Positions 51,652 to 60,943 of a stretch of DNA of 64,000 nt are shown here, in pieces. The stretch is taken from NCBI RefSeq assembly GCF_014212355.1, contig NZ_JACKXD010000003.1, positions 1-64,000 on the forward strand, given 5' to 3'. How positions within the stretch are numbered: position 1 is the first letter of the stretch; the number at the start of each line of letters is the position of its first letter. The translations under genes and the position numbers were made by a program. Origin of the DNA: Halobellus ruber (GTDB taxonomy: Archaea; Halobacteriota; Halobacteria; Halobacteriales; Haloferacaceae). The notes below the pieces were generated by a model. That model was not told the DNA's origin. It did no database searches and saw only the letters and a list, made by a program, of their open reading frames with translations.

Positions 51652-52830
51652 ATGACCGATGCGTATATCGTCGGCGCGGGGCAGTCCGACTTCGGTTCCT
51701 TTCCGGACCGATCCTACCGGTCGCTGTTCGACGACGCCTTCGACGAGGCCGTCGGGACCGTCGACGGCGACTTCGACCCCGACGACGTCGACGAGGCGTT
51801 CCTCGGCACCCTCGGCGTCGGCGGGCGGCAACTCGGATTGAGCGGCCCCGCCGTGACCGAACACCTGGGGCTCCACGGCATCCCCACCACGCGGGTCGAG
51901 AACGCGTGTGCGGCGTCGGGCTACGCGCTCCGACAGGCCGTGATGGCGGTCCGCTCCGGGATGGCCGACCTCGTGCTCGCGGGCGGCTACGAGGTGATGA
52001 CGGATATGAGCGGCGACCACACCAAGTGGTGGCTGGGCGTCAGCGGCGAGACGGAGTGGGAGCGGCTCTCGGGCACCACCTTCGCGGGCGTGTACGCACA
52101 GATGGCGAGCGCGTACCTTCGCGAACACGACGACGCCACCGTCGAGGACCTCTCCAGGGTGGCGGTCAAGAACCACGGCAACGGCGCGAAGAACCCCCAC
52201 GCACAGCTCGGGTTCGAATGTACGATGGACGACGCCATGAACGCCCCCGACGTGGCCGCGCCGCTGAACCTCTATCACTGCTGTCCCACCACCGACGGCG
52301 CCAGCGCCGTCCTCGTCGCGAGCGAGGACGTCGCCGCCGATCTCTCCGACGCCCCGGTCCGGGTGTCCGGGGCGGGTGCGGCCTCGGGCCGAGTTGGACT
52401 GTTCCAGCGGGACACCCTGACGGGGATCCCGGCCTCGGGGACGGCCGCCGACCGCGCCTACGAGGAGGCGGGGATCGACCCCGAGGACCTCGATTTCGCG
52501 GAGGTCCACGACTGCTTCGCGATCGCGGAACTCGCCGCCTACGAGGACCTCGGCTTCTGTGACCGCGGGGAGGCGCCCGACCTCCTCCGGAAGGGTGTCA
52601 CCGACCCCGACGGCGACCTCCCGGTGAACACGTCCGGCGGATTGAAATCGAAGGGCCACCCGATCGGCGCGACCGGAACCGGCCAGGTCGTCGAGGTCTT
52701 CGCGCAACTCCGCGGCGACGCCCACGTCCAGATCGACGACCCCGAGGTCGGGCTGGCGCACAACGTCGGCGGCTCGGGCGGCGGCGTGACGGTCCACGTG
52801 TTCGAGCGGGTCGCGGAGGGTGAACTATGA
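51652..52830 (+). CDS. Acetyl-CoA acetyltransferase-like thiolase (SCP-2 type)
   Basis: A 392-residue thiolase. The nucleophile is C86 in RVENACAASGYALRQ, with VHDCFAIAELAAYEDLGFC and the second Cys/His pair GGLKSKGHPIGATG near the C-terminus. The SCP-x-like subgroup is common in haloarchaea, where it works with HMG-CoA synthase through a DUF35 protein. Overlaps the next gene by four bases. It may make or cleave acetoacetyl- or 3-ketoacyl-CoA. Confidence 0.9.
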   Translation: MTDAYIVGAGQSDFGSFPDRSYRSLFDDAFDEAVGTVDGDFDPDDVDEAFLGTLGVGGRQLGLSGPAVTEHLGLHGIPTTRVENACAASGYALRQAVMAVRSGMADLVLAGGYEVMTDMSGDHTKWWLGVSGETEWERLSGTTFAGVYAQMASAYLREHDDATVEDLSRVAVKNHGNGAKNPHAQLGFECTMDDAMNAPDVAAPLNLYHCCPTTDGASAVLVASEDVAADLSDAPVRVSGAGAASGRVGLFQRDTLTGIPASGTAADRAYEEAGIDPEDLDFAEVHDCFAIAELAAYEDLGFCDRGEAPDLLRKGVTDPDGDLPVNTSGGLKSKGHPIGATGTGQVVEVFAQLRGDAHVQIDDPEVGLAHNVGGSGGGVTVHVFERVAEGEL

Positions 52831-54260
52831 GCGGTACGGAGAATCAACGCGGGATCGTTGCGACCGGGCTGTACCTGCCCCGCCAGCGCCTCGACGGCGA
52901 CGAGATCGAGTCCGCGTGGGGTACCTCCGCCCCGGTCGACCGCGCGGCGGTGCCGGCGGCCGACGAGGACGCGCTCACGATGGCCGTCGCCGCCGGCCGC
53001 GACGCGCTCGGCGGGTGGGACCGCGGCGCCGACGCCGTTGCCCACCTCGCGGTCGCGACGACCACGCCGCCCCTCGAAGAGGAGGCGTTCGCGCCGCGGA
53101 TCGCCGCGGCACTCGGCCTCCGCTCCGGGATCCCCACGTCGACCGCGAGTCGGAGCACCGCCGCCGGCGGCGAGGCGCTGTGCTCGGGCGTCGACAGCGA
53201 CGGCCCCGCCCTGGTCGTCGTCGCCGACGCCCCCAGTGGCGACGCCGCCGAGGTCGGCCGGCGCGTCGGCGCCGGCGCGGCCGCGTTCCTCGTCGAAGAC
53301 GGCGCCGACGTGGTGGTCGCCGCCGAGGCCCGGGAGTCCCGTGACGCCCCGGGCCTGCGGCTCCGAGAGCGCGGCGGAACCGACGTCTCGGAACTCGACA
53401 TCACGACCTATGAGCGGGAGACGACACGCGACGTGGTCGCGACGGCCCTCGATCGGCTGGAACTCGACCACGACGCGGTCGACGCCGCGAGCCTCCACCA
53501 GCCGACCGGCGACATCCCCCATCGGATCGGGAAAGCGTTGCCGTACGACGGCGCCGCCATCGCTCGGGGGACCGTCGTCGACGACGTCGGCGACGCGGGG
53601 GCCGCAACGGTTGCGGTCGGGTTGCTCGCGGCGCTGGAGCGCGTCGAGGCGGGATCGACGGTCGTCGCGGGGTTCTTCGGGAGCGGCGCGACGGCCGTCG
53701 GCCTCGGGTTCGGGGTGGAGAACTCGCCCGAGACCGGCGTCGAGAACGCGATCGAGGCGGGCGAGGGGGTCTCGTACCCGGCAGCGCTGCGGGCCCGCGG
53801 CACGATCGGGGAGACCGAGGTCGCGGGCGGCGGCGCCCACGTCAGCCTCCCGTCGTGGCAGCGGACGATCCCGCAACGCTACCGCCTGGTCGCCGGCCGG
53901 TGCACCGAGTGCGGTGCCGTCGCGTTCCCGCCGGAGGGCGCCTGTCACGACTGCGGCGCCCGGGCGGAGTTCGAGCCGACGACCCTCTCTCGGACCGGCG
54001 AGGTGGTCGCGGTCACCGTGATCGGCCAGGGCGGCGCGCCCCCGGAGTTCGTCGAACAGCAGCGCCGCGACGGGCCGTTCGCGGTCGCGATCGTCGAGGC
54101 CCCGGCGACCGACGGCGACGGCAGCGCCCGGTTCCCCGCGCAGTTGACCGACTGCGATCCCGAGTCGGTGTCGGTCGGTGACGGGGTGGCGGGGCACCTC
54201 CGGCGGATCTACAGCGTCGAGGGCGTCACGCGATACGGGCTGAAGTTCGTGCCCGAATAG
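52827..54260 (+). CDS. HMG-CoA synthase-like protein fused to a DUF35 OB domain; catalytic Cys missing
   Basis: A 477-residue fusion. Residues ~1-340 are an HMG-CoA synthase/ketosynthase-III fold: GIVATGLYLPRQRLDGDEI at the start, SLHQPTGDIPHRIGKAL (His/Pro pattern, near 223), and AGFFGSGATAVGLGF. Residues ~345-477 are a DUF35 rubredoxin-like zinc plus OB domain (CTECG...CHDCG, about 359-378). In the active-site loop the expected Cys is replaced (PTSTASRSTAAGGEAL; ordinary archaeal enzymes have ...CKAGT). It therefore looks non-catalytic, acting perhaps as a scaffold for the coupled thiolase. Stop overlaps none. Confidence 0.8.
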   Translation: MSGTENQRGIVATGLYLPRQRLDGDEIESAWGTSAPVDRAAVPAADEDALTMAVAAGRDALGGWDRGADAVAHLAVATTTPPLEEEAFAPRIAAALGLRSGIPTSTASRSTAAGGEALCSGVDSDGPALVVVADAPSGDAAEVGRRVGAGAAAFLVEDGADVVVAAEARESRDAPGLRLRERGGTDVSELDITTYERETTRDVVATALDRLELDHDAVDAASLHQPTGDIPHRIGKALPYDGAAIARGTVVDDVGDAGAATVAVGLLAALERVEAGSTVVAGFFGSGATAVGLGFGVENSPETGVENAIEAGEGVSYPAALRARGTIGETEVAGGGAHVSLPSWQRTIPQRYRLVAGRCTECGAVAFPPEGACHDCGARAEFEPTTLSRTGEVVAVTVIGQGGAPPEFVEQQRRDGPFAVAIVEAPATDGDGSARFPAQLTDCDPESVSVGDGVAGHLRRIYSVEGVTRYGLKFVPE

Positions 54261-54384
54261 GACGGTCGATCGCGTGGCTGAGCTTCGGACGCACGGTGGC
54301 TGATGATACCTCCACCGTCGGGAGGGGCCGCGTCTTCGGCCTCGTTGCCGCAGAGGCGCCGGTCTTGAGACGGGTCCGTGGAGC

Positions 54385-56025
54385 TCAGTCCTCGTGCTGG
54401 TCGCGTTCGCGCTCCCGGAGCTTCACGCGCTGGATCTTCCCCGTCTCCGTCCGCGGAAGCTCGTCGACGTACTCCACCGCGCGGGGGTACTTGTACGGCG
54501 CCAGCGTGTTCTTGACGTGGGTCTGGATCGTCTCGGTGAGGTCCTCGCCGGCCTTGGCGTCCGCTATGGGGACGACGAACGCCTTCACGATCTGGCCGCG
54601 CTCCTCGTCGGGCGCGCCGATGACCGCGACCTCCGAGACCTCCTCGCGCTCCTCGATGACGGCCTCGACCTCGGGGCCGGGGATGTTGTATCCGCTGGAG
54701 ATGATGAGGTCGTCCTCGCGGGACTTGTACTCGAGGCGGTCGTCCTCGCGGTGGACGTAGATGTCGCCCGGGAGGCTCCACCCGTCGACTAACGCCTCCG
54801 CCTGCTTGTCGGGGCGGTCCCAGTAGGAGATGCCGGTCGGACCGCGGACCGCGAGCAGTCCGGCCTCCCCGCGCGGCACCTCCTCGCCGGTGTCGGGGTC
54901 GATCACCTTACACTCGTAGCCCGGGACCGGGTAGCCGGTCGCGCCGGGGTCGATCTCCTGGCCCTCGCGGTGGCTCACGAAGATGTGAAGCATCTCCGTG
55001 GTGCCGATGCCGTCGTAGATCTCCACCCCGTAGGCGTCCTTGAACCGGTTGAAGGTGTTGTGGGTCAGCGGTTCCCCAGCGCTCACCGCCAGCCGCAGCG
55101 AGTCGGTGTCGTAGTTCTCGTGGCCGTCGGGGAACTTCGAGAGCATCTGGTTGAACGCGGTCGGGATCGAACACAGGACCGTGATGCCGTGGTTCTCGAT
55201 GGCTTCGAGCAGGTCGCCCGGCCCGGCGTTCTCGACGAGGCTGGTGGTTGCGCCGACCCGGAGCGGGAACGTGAGCAGGTCGCCGTAGCCGTAGGCGAAG
55301 GGCAGCGGCGGGTTGCCGCCGAAGACGTCGTCCTCGGCGGCGTTCAGACAGTAGTTCGCGTAGCTGTCGGCGGTCGCGAGCACCTGCCGGTGCGTGTGGG
55401 TCGCGCCCTTGGGCTGGCCGGTGGTCCCGGAGGTGTAGAGCATCAGCGCCAGGTCGTCGCGGGTCGTGGGGTGGGCGTCGAGGTCGTCGTCGGCCGCCGC
55501 GGTCAGATCGTCGTAGTCGGCGTGGTCGTGCTCGATCCCGTGGCGCTGGACCACGATCACGTCGTCGACGGTGTCGAGATCCGGAAGCGCCTCGTCGATC
55601 TCGTCGAGGAGGTCGTCGTAGACGATCACCGTCGACGCCTCCGCGTTGTTGATGATGTGGACGAGTTCCTTCGCGCGCAAGAGCTTCATCGACGGCAGCG
55701 CCACCGCGCCGATCTTCTGGGCGGCCAGACACGAAACGACCGCTTCCGGCCGGTTGGTAAAGCGGACGACCACGCGGTCGCCCGGTTCGACGCCCCGCTC
55801 TTTGAGGGCGTTCCCCAGCCGGTTTACCCGCGTCCGGAGCTCCGCGTAGGTGATCTCCGCGTCGCCGAACCGGATGGCGACGTTGTCGCCGCGGCCCTCC
55901 TCGACGTGTCTGTCGACGAGTCGGGTCGCGACGTTGATCTCCTCGGGGTAGTGGAGTTCGGGCAGCGGGTGGATGAGCTGCGGGCCGTCGTCGGGGAGGT
56001 ACGACTCCGGTACGTTCTCCTGCAT
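54385..56025 (-). CDS. AMP-dependent acyl-CoA ligase, aromatic acid-CoA ligase type
   Basis: A 546-residue adenylate-forming enzyme of normal length. Core motifs: LMLYTSGTTGQPKGATHTHRQ (P-loop, around residue 200), YDGIGTTEML, and GDIYVHREDDRLEYKSREDDLI, with the C-terminal Lys in PRTETGKIQRVKLRERE. The N-terminal PELHYPEEINVATRLVDRHV is typical of benzoate/2-aminobenzoate-CoA ligases. It converts an aromatic or short-chain acid, ATP and CoA into the CoA ester. Divergent from the Liv importer; an AT-rich gap of 135 bp holds promoters for both. Confidence 0.88.
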   Translation of the reverse strand: MQENVPESYLPDDGPQLIHPLPELHYPEEINVATRLVDRHVEEGRGDNVAIRFGDAEITYAELRTRVNRLGNALKERGVEPGDRVVVRFTNRPEAVVSCLAAQKIGAVALPSMKLLRAKELVHIINNAEASTVIVYDDLLDEIDEALPDLDTVDDVIVVQRHGIEHDHADYDDLTAAADDDLDAHPTTRDDLALMLYTSGTTGQPKGATHTHRQVLATADSYANYCLNAAEDDVFGGNPPLPFAYGYGDLLTFPLRVGATTSLVENAGPGDLLEAIENHGITVLCSIPTAFNQMLSKFPDGHENYDTDSLRLAVSAGEPLTHNTFNRFKDAYGVEIYDGIGTTEMLHIFVSHREGQEIDPGATGYPVPGYECKVIDPDTGEEVPRGEAGLLAVRGPTGISYWDRPDKQAEALVDGWSLPGDIYVHREDDRLEYKSREDDLIISSGYNIPGPEVEAVIEEREEVSEVAVIGAPDEERGQIVKAFVVPIADAKAGEDLTETIQTHVKNTLAPYKYPRAVEYVDELPRTETGKIQRVKLRERERDQHED

Positions 56026-56042
56026 AGCTTGTCTCGGATATC

Positions 56043-56062
56043 AGGATTTATTATAAAATAGC
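56043..56062 (-). promoter_or_regulatory. AT-rich promoter for the CoA ligase
   Basis: GGATTTATTATAAAATAGCT lies about 27 nt upstream (minus strand) of the ligase ATG at 56025, as expected for a TATA box. The divergent ABC gene has an AT-rich CATTCAAATACC at 56126-56137, about 30 nt before its ATG. Confidence 0.6.
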
Positions 56063-56160
56063 TTGCGGTCGCCTAAGAGCCTGGTTAGGAACCCGAAACC
56101 GGCTACGTCTACGGGAAACCGGCACATTCAAATACCGAACCAATGTGAATGATGATTATA

Positions 56161-57459
56161 ATGCCACGGAAAGTAGTCAACAGGCGGACGTTTCTCAAGG
56201 CAACCGGCGGTACGGCCGGGATCGGATTGATCGCCGGCTGTTCGAGCGGCGGGGGCGGTGGCTCCGACGACGGCGGGGACTCCGGCGGCGACGGCGGCGG
56301 TGACTCCGGCGGCGACGGCGGCGAGATGACGACGACGTCCGGTTCGGACGACGGCGGCTCCGGGGCGATCAACATCGGATCCGTCCAGCCGCTCTCGGGG
56401 AACTTCGCGCCGTGGGGACAGACCCACTCCGCGGGGCTGGCGTTCGGAGTCCAGGAGATCAACAGCAACGGCGGCGTCCTCGACGGCCGCGAGCTGAATA
56501 TCGTCGAGGCCGACTCCGCGAGCGACCCCGCGGAGGCGGCGTCGATCTTCGAGCGGTTCGCCGAGCAGGACGGCATCGCGGCCGCGACGGGTCCGGTGAG
56601 TTCCGACGTCGGGATCCGGACCTCCCGGACCGCCCAGGAGCTCGGTATCCCGATGTTCATGCACATGGCCGGCTCGAACGACACCATCACCCCTGAGACG
56701 CGGCACTCCTTCCGAGTGGGGCTCGTGCCCGCGACGCCGACGGCGCAGGCGCAGGCAGGGCTCGCTGCGGACCGCGGCTACGAGAACGTCGCCGCGATCG
56801 TCGGCGACTACGCGTGGGGGCGGTCGATGCAGTCGGGGATCCAGAACAACTTCGACATCGACGTCAATATCCAGGTCGCGCCGGTCTCACAGAGCGACTT
56901 CTCCTCGTACGTCCGGCAGATATCAGAGGACGTCGAGATGGTGATCGCAAGCGGGCACCCGCCAGGATCGCTGTCGATCACCGGGCAGCTCTACGAGTTG
57001 GGACGCTCACCCGACGTCGTCACCGGGCCGTCGTTCCCGCCGAACGTCATCCGGTCGGCGCTCGGCGAGAACGCCAACCGCGGGTTCACCCACGTGCACC
57101 TCTCGGACCCCTACAGCGACGAGTTCGCCGAGGTGGCAACCCGGTTCGCCGAGGCCAACGGCGCCCAGTTCAACACCCACACCGCCTACGGCTACGTCAC
57201 CGCTCAGCTCATCGCCCAAGCCATCGAGGACGCCGGCGAGGCCGACCCGCAGGCGATCACCGAGGCCACGCGGGCGATCGAGTTCGACACGCTGTTCGCG
57301 AACCCGATCCAGTACGCCGACTCCGGGGAACTCGAGAACCAGATCCAGCTGTACAGCTCGATCTCGCTGGACGCACCGTCGTACTACCCCGACGGCAACT
57401 ACAGCTACGAGGAAGTCTTCCGCACGGACCCGCTGCCGGCGATCGCCGCCGCCGAGTAA
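56161..57459 (+). CDS. Branched-chain/aromatic acid ABC transporter substrate-binding lipoprotein
   Basis: A 432-residue protein counted from ATG 56161 (MPRKVVNRRTFLKATGG); starts four codons upstream are also possible. A Tat motif and lipobox LIAGC (Cys about residue 26) are followed by a Gly/Asp/Ser-rich linker and a Peripla_BP_6-type domain: IGSVQPLSGNFAPWGQTHSA, NIVEADSASDPAEAA, SSDVGIRTSRTAQELGIPM, HTAYGYVTAQLIAQAIEDAG. It is the outer binding subunit of the Liv importer encoded next. Confidence 0.9.
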   Translation: MPRKVVNRRTFLKATGGTAGIGLIAGCSSGGGGGSDDGGDSGGDGGGDSGGDGGEMTTTSGSDDGGSGAINIGSVQPLSGNFAPWGQTHSAGLAFGVQEINSNGGVLDGRELNIVEADSASDPAEAASIFERFAEQDGIAAATGPVSSDVGIRTSRTAQELGIPMFMHMAGSNDTITPETRHSFRVGLVPATPTAQAQAGLAADRGYENVAAIVGDYAWGRSMQSGIQNNFDIDVNIQVAPVSQSDFSSYVRQISEDVEMVIASGHPPGSLSITGQLYELGRSPDVVTGPSFPPNVIRSALGENANRGFTHVHLSDPYSDEFAEVATRFAEANGAQFNTHTAYGYVTAQLIAQAIEDAGEADPQAITEATRAIEFDTLFANPIQYADSGELENQIQLYSSISLDAPSYYPDGNYSYEEVFRTDPLPAIAAAE

Positions 57460-57585
57460 GCGCGGCCGACAGCCGGACCCACCCGTCCGCCTTTTCGAGC
57501 CGGTAGCCACCCGGCGTCGCGTCGGTTCCGAACCGCACAAGTCGTAAAATATAGGTCATCGTCCCCTATGAGTGGGAGTAAGTAG

Positions 57586-58449
57586 ATGGTATCAGTCAGC
57601 ACGCTGGCGGCGATCACGGTCGACGGGCTCGCGTTCGGGGCCTCCCTGGCGCTGCTCGGGGTCGGGATCACGCTGGTCTACGGGCTCGGCGAGGTGCTGA
57701 ACCTGGCGATCGGGGCCTTTGCCGTCATCGCGGCCATCTCCGCGTCGCTACTGGTGGATGGAGGCGTTGCGCTCCCGGTCGCGGCACTGGCTGGGCTCGG
57801 GCTGGTCGGGGTTTTCGGGCTGGTAGTCGATCGGACGTTGCTCTCGCTGGTGTATCGCTCCGAGGGTGAGGAACGCATCCTGCTCGGTATCTTCACGACG
57901 CTCGGGCTGGCGGTGCTGCTGGAGGGCGTGCTGGTGAACTTCGTCTCCTCGCGGTACTCCCTGCCGCTCGACGTCCCACCGGTCAACGTCGGCGCGGCGC
58001 TCGTGACCGGGACCTCGGTGGTCTCGATCGCCGTCGCGTCGGTCGTGCTCCTCGTCCTGTTTGCCTTTCTCAACCGGACGTTCCTCGGGAAGGCGACCCG
58101 GACGATCTTCCAGGACGAACGGGGTGCCCAGCTCGTCGGGATCGATCCCCGGAAGATCCGGACGCTGGTGTTCGTCCTCTCGGCCGTAGTCGCGGGGCTT
58201 GCGGGACTCCTCGTCGCGGCCCGATCGAACGTCGGCGTCGGTAACGCCTTCCAGTTCACCACCTTCGCGCTCATCGTCTCGATCGTCGGCGGCGTCAGGA
58301 GCCTCGTCGGGGCGGTGATCGCCGGTGCCCTTCTGGGGCTGGTGAACACGTTCGCGAGCTTCTTCGTCGGGTCCTACGTCGCGACGGTCATCCTCTTCGG
58401 CGCAGCGATCGTGTTCCTGCTCTTCCGTCCGGAGGTGATGTCGTCGTGA
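57586..58449 (+). CDS. livH: Liv-type ABC transporter permease LivH
   Basis: A 287-residue permease with about eight hydrophobic segments. It starts with VDGLAFGASLALLGVGITLVYG and holds the permease loop ERILLGIFTTLGLAVLLEGV and RNGLSLVG-equivalent DERGAQLVGIDPRKIRTLVF. The stop overlaps livM by four bases. A TATA-like AAAATATAG is about 40 nt upstream. It forms the pore with LivM. Confidence 0.9.
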   Translation: MVSVSTLAAITVDGLAFGASLALLGVGITLVYGLGEVLNLAIGAFAVIAAISASLLVDGGVALPVAALAGLGLVGVFGLVVDRTLLSLVYRSEGEERILLGIFTTLGLAVLLEGVLVNFVSSRYSLPLDVPPVNVGAALVTGTSVVSIAVASVVLLVLFAFLNRTFLGKATRTIFQDERGAQLVGIDPRKIRTLVFVLSAVVAGLAGLLVAARSNVGVGNAFQFTTFALIVSIVGGVRSLVGAVIAGALLGLVNTFASFFVGSYVATVILFGAAIVFLLFRPEVMSS

Positions 58450-59462
58450 ACACGGACACCCTCCCGGGCGCTCGGACGCTCGCGCTCGTCGCTGTGCTGT
58501 TCGCCGTCGCGCCGATCCCCGTGGCCGGCAGCGGGTACTACATCGGCGTGCTCTCGCGGGTCCTGCTGTTCGCGCTGTTCGCGCTCGCGCTCAACATCGT
58601 CTTCGGCCACAACGACCAGCTGTTTCTGTTTATGGGCGGACTCGGCGGAATCGGGGCGTACACGACCGCGTTGGTCGCCGACACCGTCGGCGTGACCGCG
58701 TGGCTGGCGCTCCCGGTCGCGGCACTACTGTGCGGCGGGATCGCGCTGTCGGTCAGCTGGATCTCAGCCCGTCGCCGGTTCACGGTCATCCTGATCTCCA
58801 TTCTCACCCTGAACCTCCAGTTGGTCTTCACGGAGGTGTTCGTCGGCGCCAGGGACCTCACCGGCGGGTCGACCGGCTTCCCCTACGAACTGTTCTCGCT
58901 TTCGGGAGTTGCCGAGACGGCCGGCGTCCCGACGCCGGTGGTCCTCTATTACGTGATTCTGGCGTTCCTGATCGCCGGGATGGTGCTGTACATCTGGCTG
59001 ATCAACTCGAAGTACGGAATGGCGTTCGAGGCGATCCGCGAAGACGAGACCGCCGCGGAGTCGATCGGGATCGACGTGGTCCGGTACAAAACCATCGCCG
59101 GGTTCGTCGCGGGCGTCATCATCGGGATCGCCGGCACCCTGCTGGCTCGGGAAGCGACCTACATCACGCCCTCGATCTTCACCTTCCTGGCGGTCGACGT
59201 GATCGCGCTGGTGGTACTGATCGTCGGCGGAATCCGTCAGACCTACGGCCCGATCGTCGGCGCGGTCGTCGTAGAAGCCATCGAGGCCGCGCTGAGTAAC
59301 TACGCGGCCAACTGGCGGGCCGCGATTTTCGGTGCCCTCCTGATCGTGTTGTTCCTGTACTTCCGGAGCGGGGTTATCGTCACCGTCCGGGACGTTCTTG
59401 ACGACGACGTCCTGCCGGGCGGCGGCAGCGGTGGACAGCCCGTGGAGACCGAGGCGGACTGA
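58446..59462 (+). CDS. livM: Liv-type ABC transporter permease LivM
   Basis: A 338-residue permease with about nine to ten hydrophobic segments. It contains LALNIVFGHNDQLFLFMGGL and AIREDETAAESIGIDVVRYK (the coupling helix loop), then AGTLLAREATYITPSIFTF. Overlaps livH by four bases. A Gly/Asp-rich cytoplasmic tail ends the protein. Confidence 0.9.
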   Translation: MNTDTLPGARTLALVAVLFAVAPIPVAGSGYYIGVLSRVLLFALFALALNIVFGHNDQLFLFMGGLGGIGAYTTALVADTVGVTAWLALPVAALLCGGIALSVSWISARRRFTVILISILTLNLQLVFTEVFVGARDLTGGSTGFPYELFSLSGVAETAGVPTPVVLYYVILAFLIAGMVLYIWLINSKYGMAFEAIREDETAAESIGIDVVRYKTIAGFVAGVIIGIAGTLLAREATYITPSIFTFLAVDVIALVVLIVGGIRQTYGPIVGAVVVEAIEAALSNYAANWRAAIFGALLIVLFLYFRSGVIVTVRDVLDDDVLPGGGSGGQPVETEAD

Positions 59463-59524
59463 CGCGATCGCCCTCGCCGAGACAAAACCGTTATTACCCG
59501 ACGGCAGCCTGTATCCAGCAACCA

Positions 59525-60253
59525 ATGCTCGAGGCCGCGAACGTCAGCAAGAAGTTCGGGGGCCTCGTCGCGGTCGACGGGGTGGACTTCGAGATCGACC
59601 GCGGCGAGATCGTGGGGCTCATCGGTCCCAACGGCGCGGGGAAGACGACGCTTTTCAACACCATCACCGGGGTTCTCGACCCCGAAAAGGGGTCGGAAAT
59701 CACGTTCAACGGCGAGGACCTCCTCGCGCTCGATACCCACGAGATCGCCAGGTCGGGGGTCCTCCGCACCTTCCAGATCGTCCGGGTGTTCGGGGAGATG
59801 ACGGTGCTGGAGAACGCCGCCGCCGGCGCCCTGTTCGGCACCGACGAGTCGATCTCCCAGGCGGAAGCCGAGCGACGCGGCCGGGAGGCGCTCGCGTTCG
59901 TCGGCTTGGAGGACAAAGCCGAGATGGAGGCGCGTAACCTTCCGATCGCCCAGCAGAAACAGCTGGAGTTGGCGCGGACCGTCGCGTCGGATCCGGATCT
60001 CGTCCTGTTGGACGAGATCGCGAGCGGGCTCACCCCCGGCGAGATCGAGGAGCTATCGGACACGATCCGGCGGCTCCGCGACGACCGCGACGTCTCGGTG
60101 TTCTGGATCGAGCACATTATGGACGCGATCTTGGGGACCGCAGATCGGATCATCGTCCTCAAGAACGGCCGGAAGATCGCGGAGGGAGCCCCCGAGGAGA
60201 TCAGGAACAACGAGGCGGTCACCGAGGCGTACTTAGGGGCCGAGGAATCGTGA
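59525..60253 (+). CDS. livG: Liv-type ABC transporter ATP-binding protein LivG
   Basis: A 242-residue ATPase: Walker A GPNGAGKTTLFNTITG (around residue 37), signature region LPIAQQKQLELARTVASDPDLVLLDE (typical degenerate LivG form), and a C-terminal Liv-specific helix (VTEAYLGAEES). A TATA-like ACCGTTATTACC at 59487-59498 suggests an internal promoter. Its stop overlaps livF by four bases. Confidence 0.92.
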   Translation: MLEAANVSKKFGGLVAVDGVDFEIDRGEIVGLIGPNGAGKTTLFNTITGVLDPEKGSEITFNGEDLLALDTHEIARSGVLRTFQIVRVFGEMTVLENAAAGALFGTDESISQAEAERRGREALAFVGLEDKAEMEARNLPIAQQKQLELARTVASDPDLVLLDEIASGLTPGEIEELSDTIRRLRDDRDVSVFWIEHIMDAILGTADRIIVLKNGRKIAEGAPEEIRNNEAVTEAYLGAEES

Positions 60254-60942
60254 TCGAACTCGACGGCATCGACGTCTCCTACGGCAACATCCAGGTCATC
60301 TGGGATCTCGACCTCCACGTTTCCGAGGACGACGCCGTGGTCTCGATCGTCGGCCCCAACGGCGCCGGGAAGTCGACGCTGCTGAAAGTGATGTCCGGCC
60401 TCCACCCGGTCGACGACGGTCGCGTGACCGTCTGGGGGTCCGATGCCGCCGACCTGGACCCGACCGACATCGTCGAGCGGGGGTTCGTCCACGTCTCCGA
60501 GGAGCGGAACCTCTTCGGGGATATGACCGTCCGCGAGAACCTGGAGATGGGGGCGTACACCCACCGCGACGGCCTCGAAGACACGATACGGGAGGTCTAC
60601 GAGCTGTTCCCGATCCTCGAGGAGCGATCCGATCAGTTGGCGACGTCGATGAGCGGGGGCCAACAGCAGATGCTCGCGATCGGCCGCGGGCTGATGGCCC
60701 AGCCGAAGATCCTCGCCTTGGACGAGCCCTCCGAAGGGCTGGCGCCGCAGATCACCGACCGGGTGTTCGAGAAGATCGAGGCGATCAGCGAGGAGATCAC
60801 TGTCCTGTTGATCGAACAGCACGTCAACCGCGCGCTGAAGATGGCCCAGCGGGCGTACCTGCTTGAGAACGGCCGCGTCGTCCGCGAGGACACGGGAACG
60901 GGCCTGCTGGAGAGCGACCACGTCAAGGAGGCGTACCTCTGA
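60250..60942 (+). CDS. livF: Liv-type ABC transporter ATP-binding protein LivF
   Basis: A 230-residue ATPase: Walker A GPNGAGKSTLLKVMSGL, Q-loop FVHVSEERNLFGDMTVRENL, signature SMSGGQQQMLAIGRGLM and Walker B KILALDEPSEGLAPQI. Together with LivG it powers uptake of the ligand bound by the lipoprotein. Confidence 0.93.
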   Translation: MIELDGIDVSYGNIQVIWDLDLHVSEDDAVVSIVGPNGAGKSTLLKVMSGLHPVDDGRVTVWGSDAADLDPTDIVERGFVHVSEERNLFGDMTVRENLEMGAYTHRDGLEDTIREVYELFPILEERSDQLATSMSGGQQQMLAIGRGLMAQPKILALDEPSEGLAPQITDRVFEKIEAISEEITVLLIEQHVNRALKMAQRAYLLENGRVVREDTGTGLLESDHVKEAYL

Positions 60943-60943
60943 G

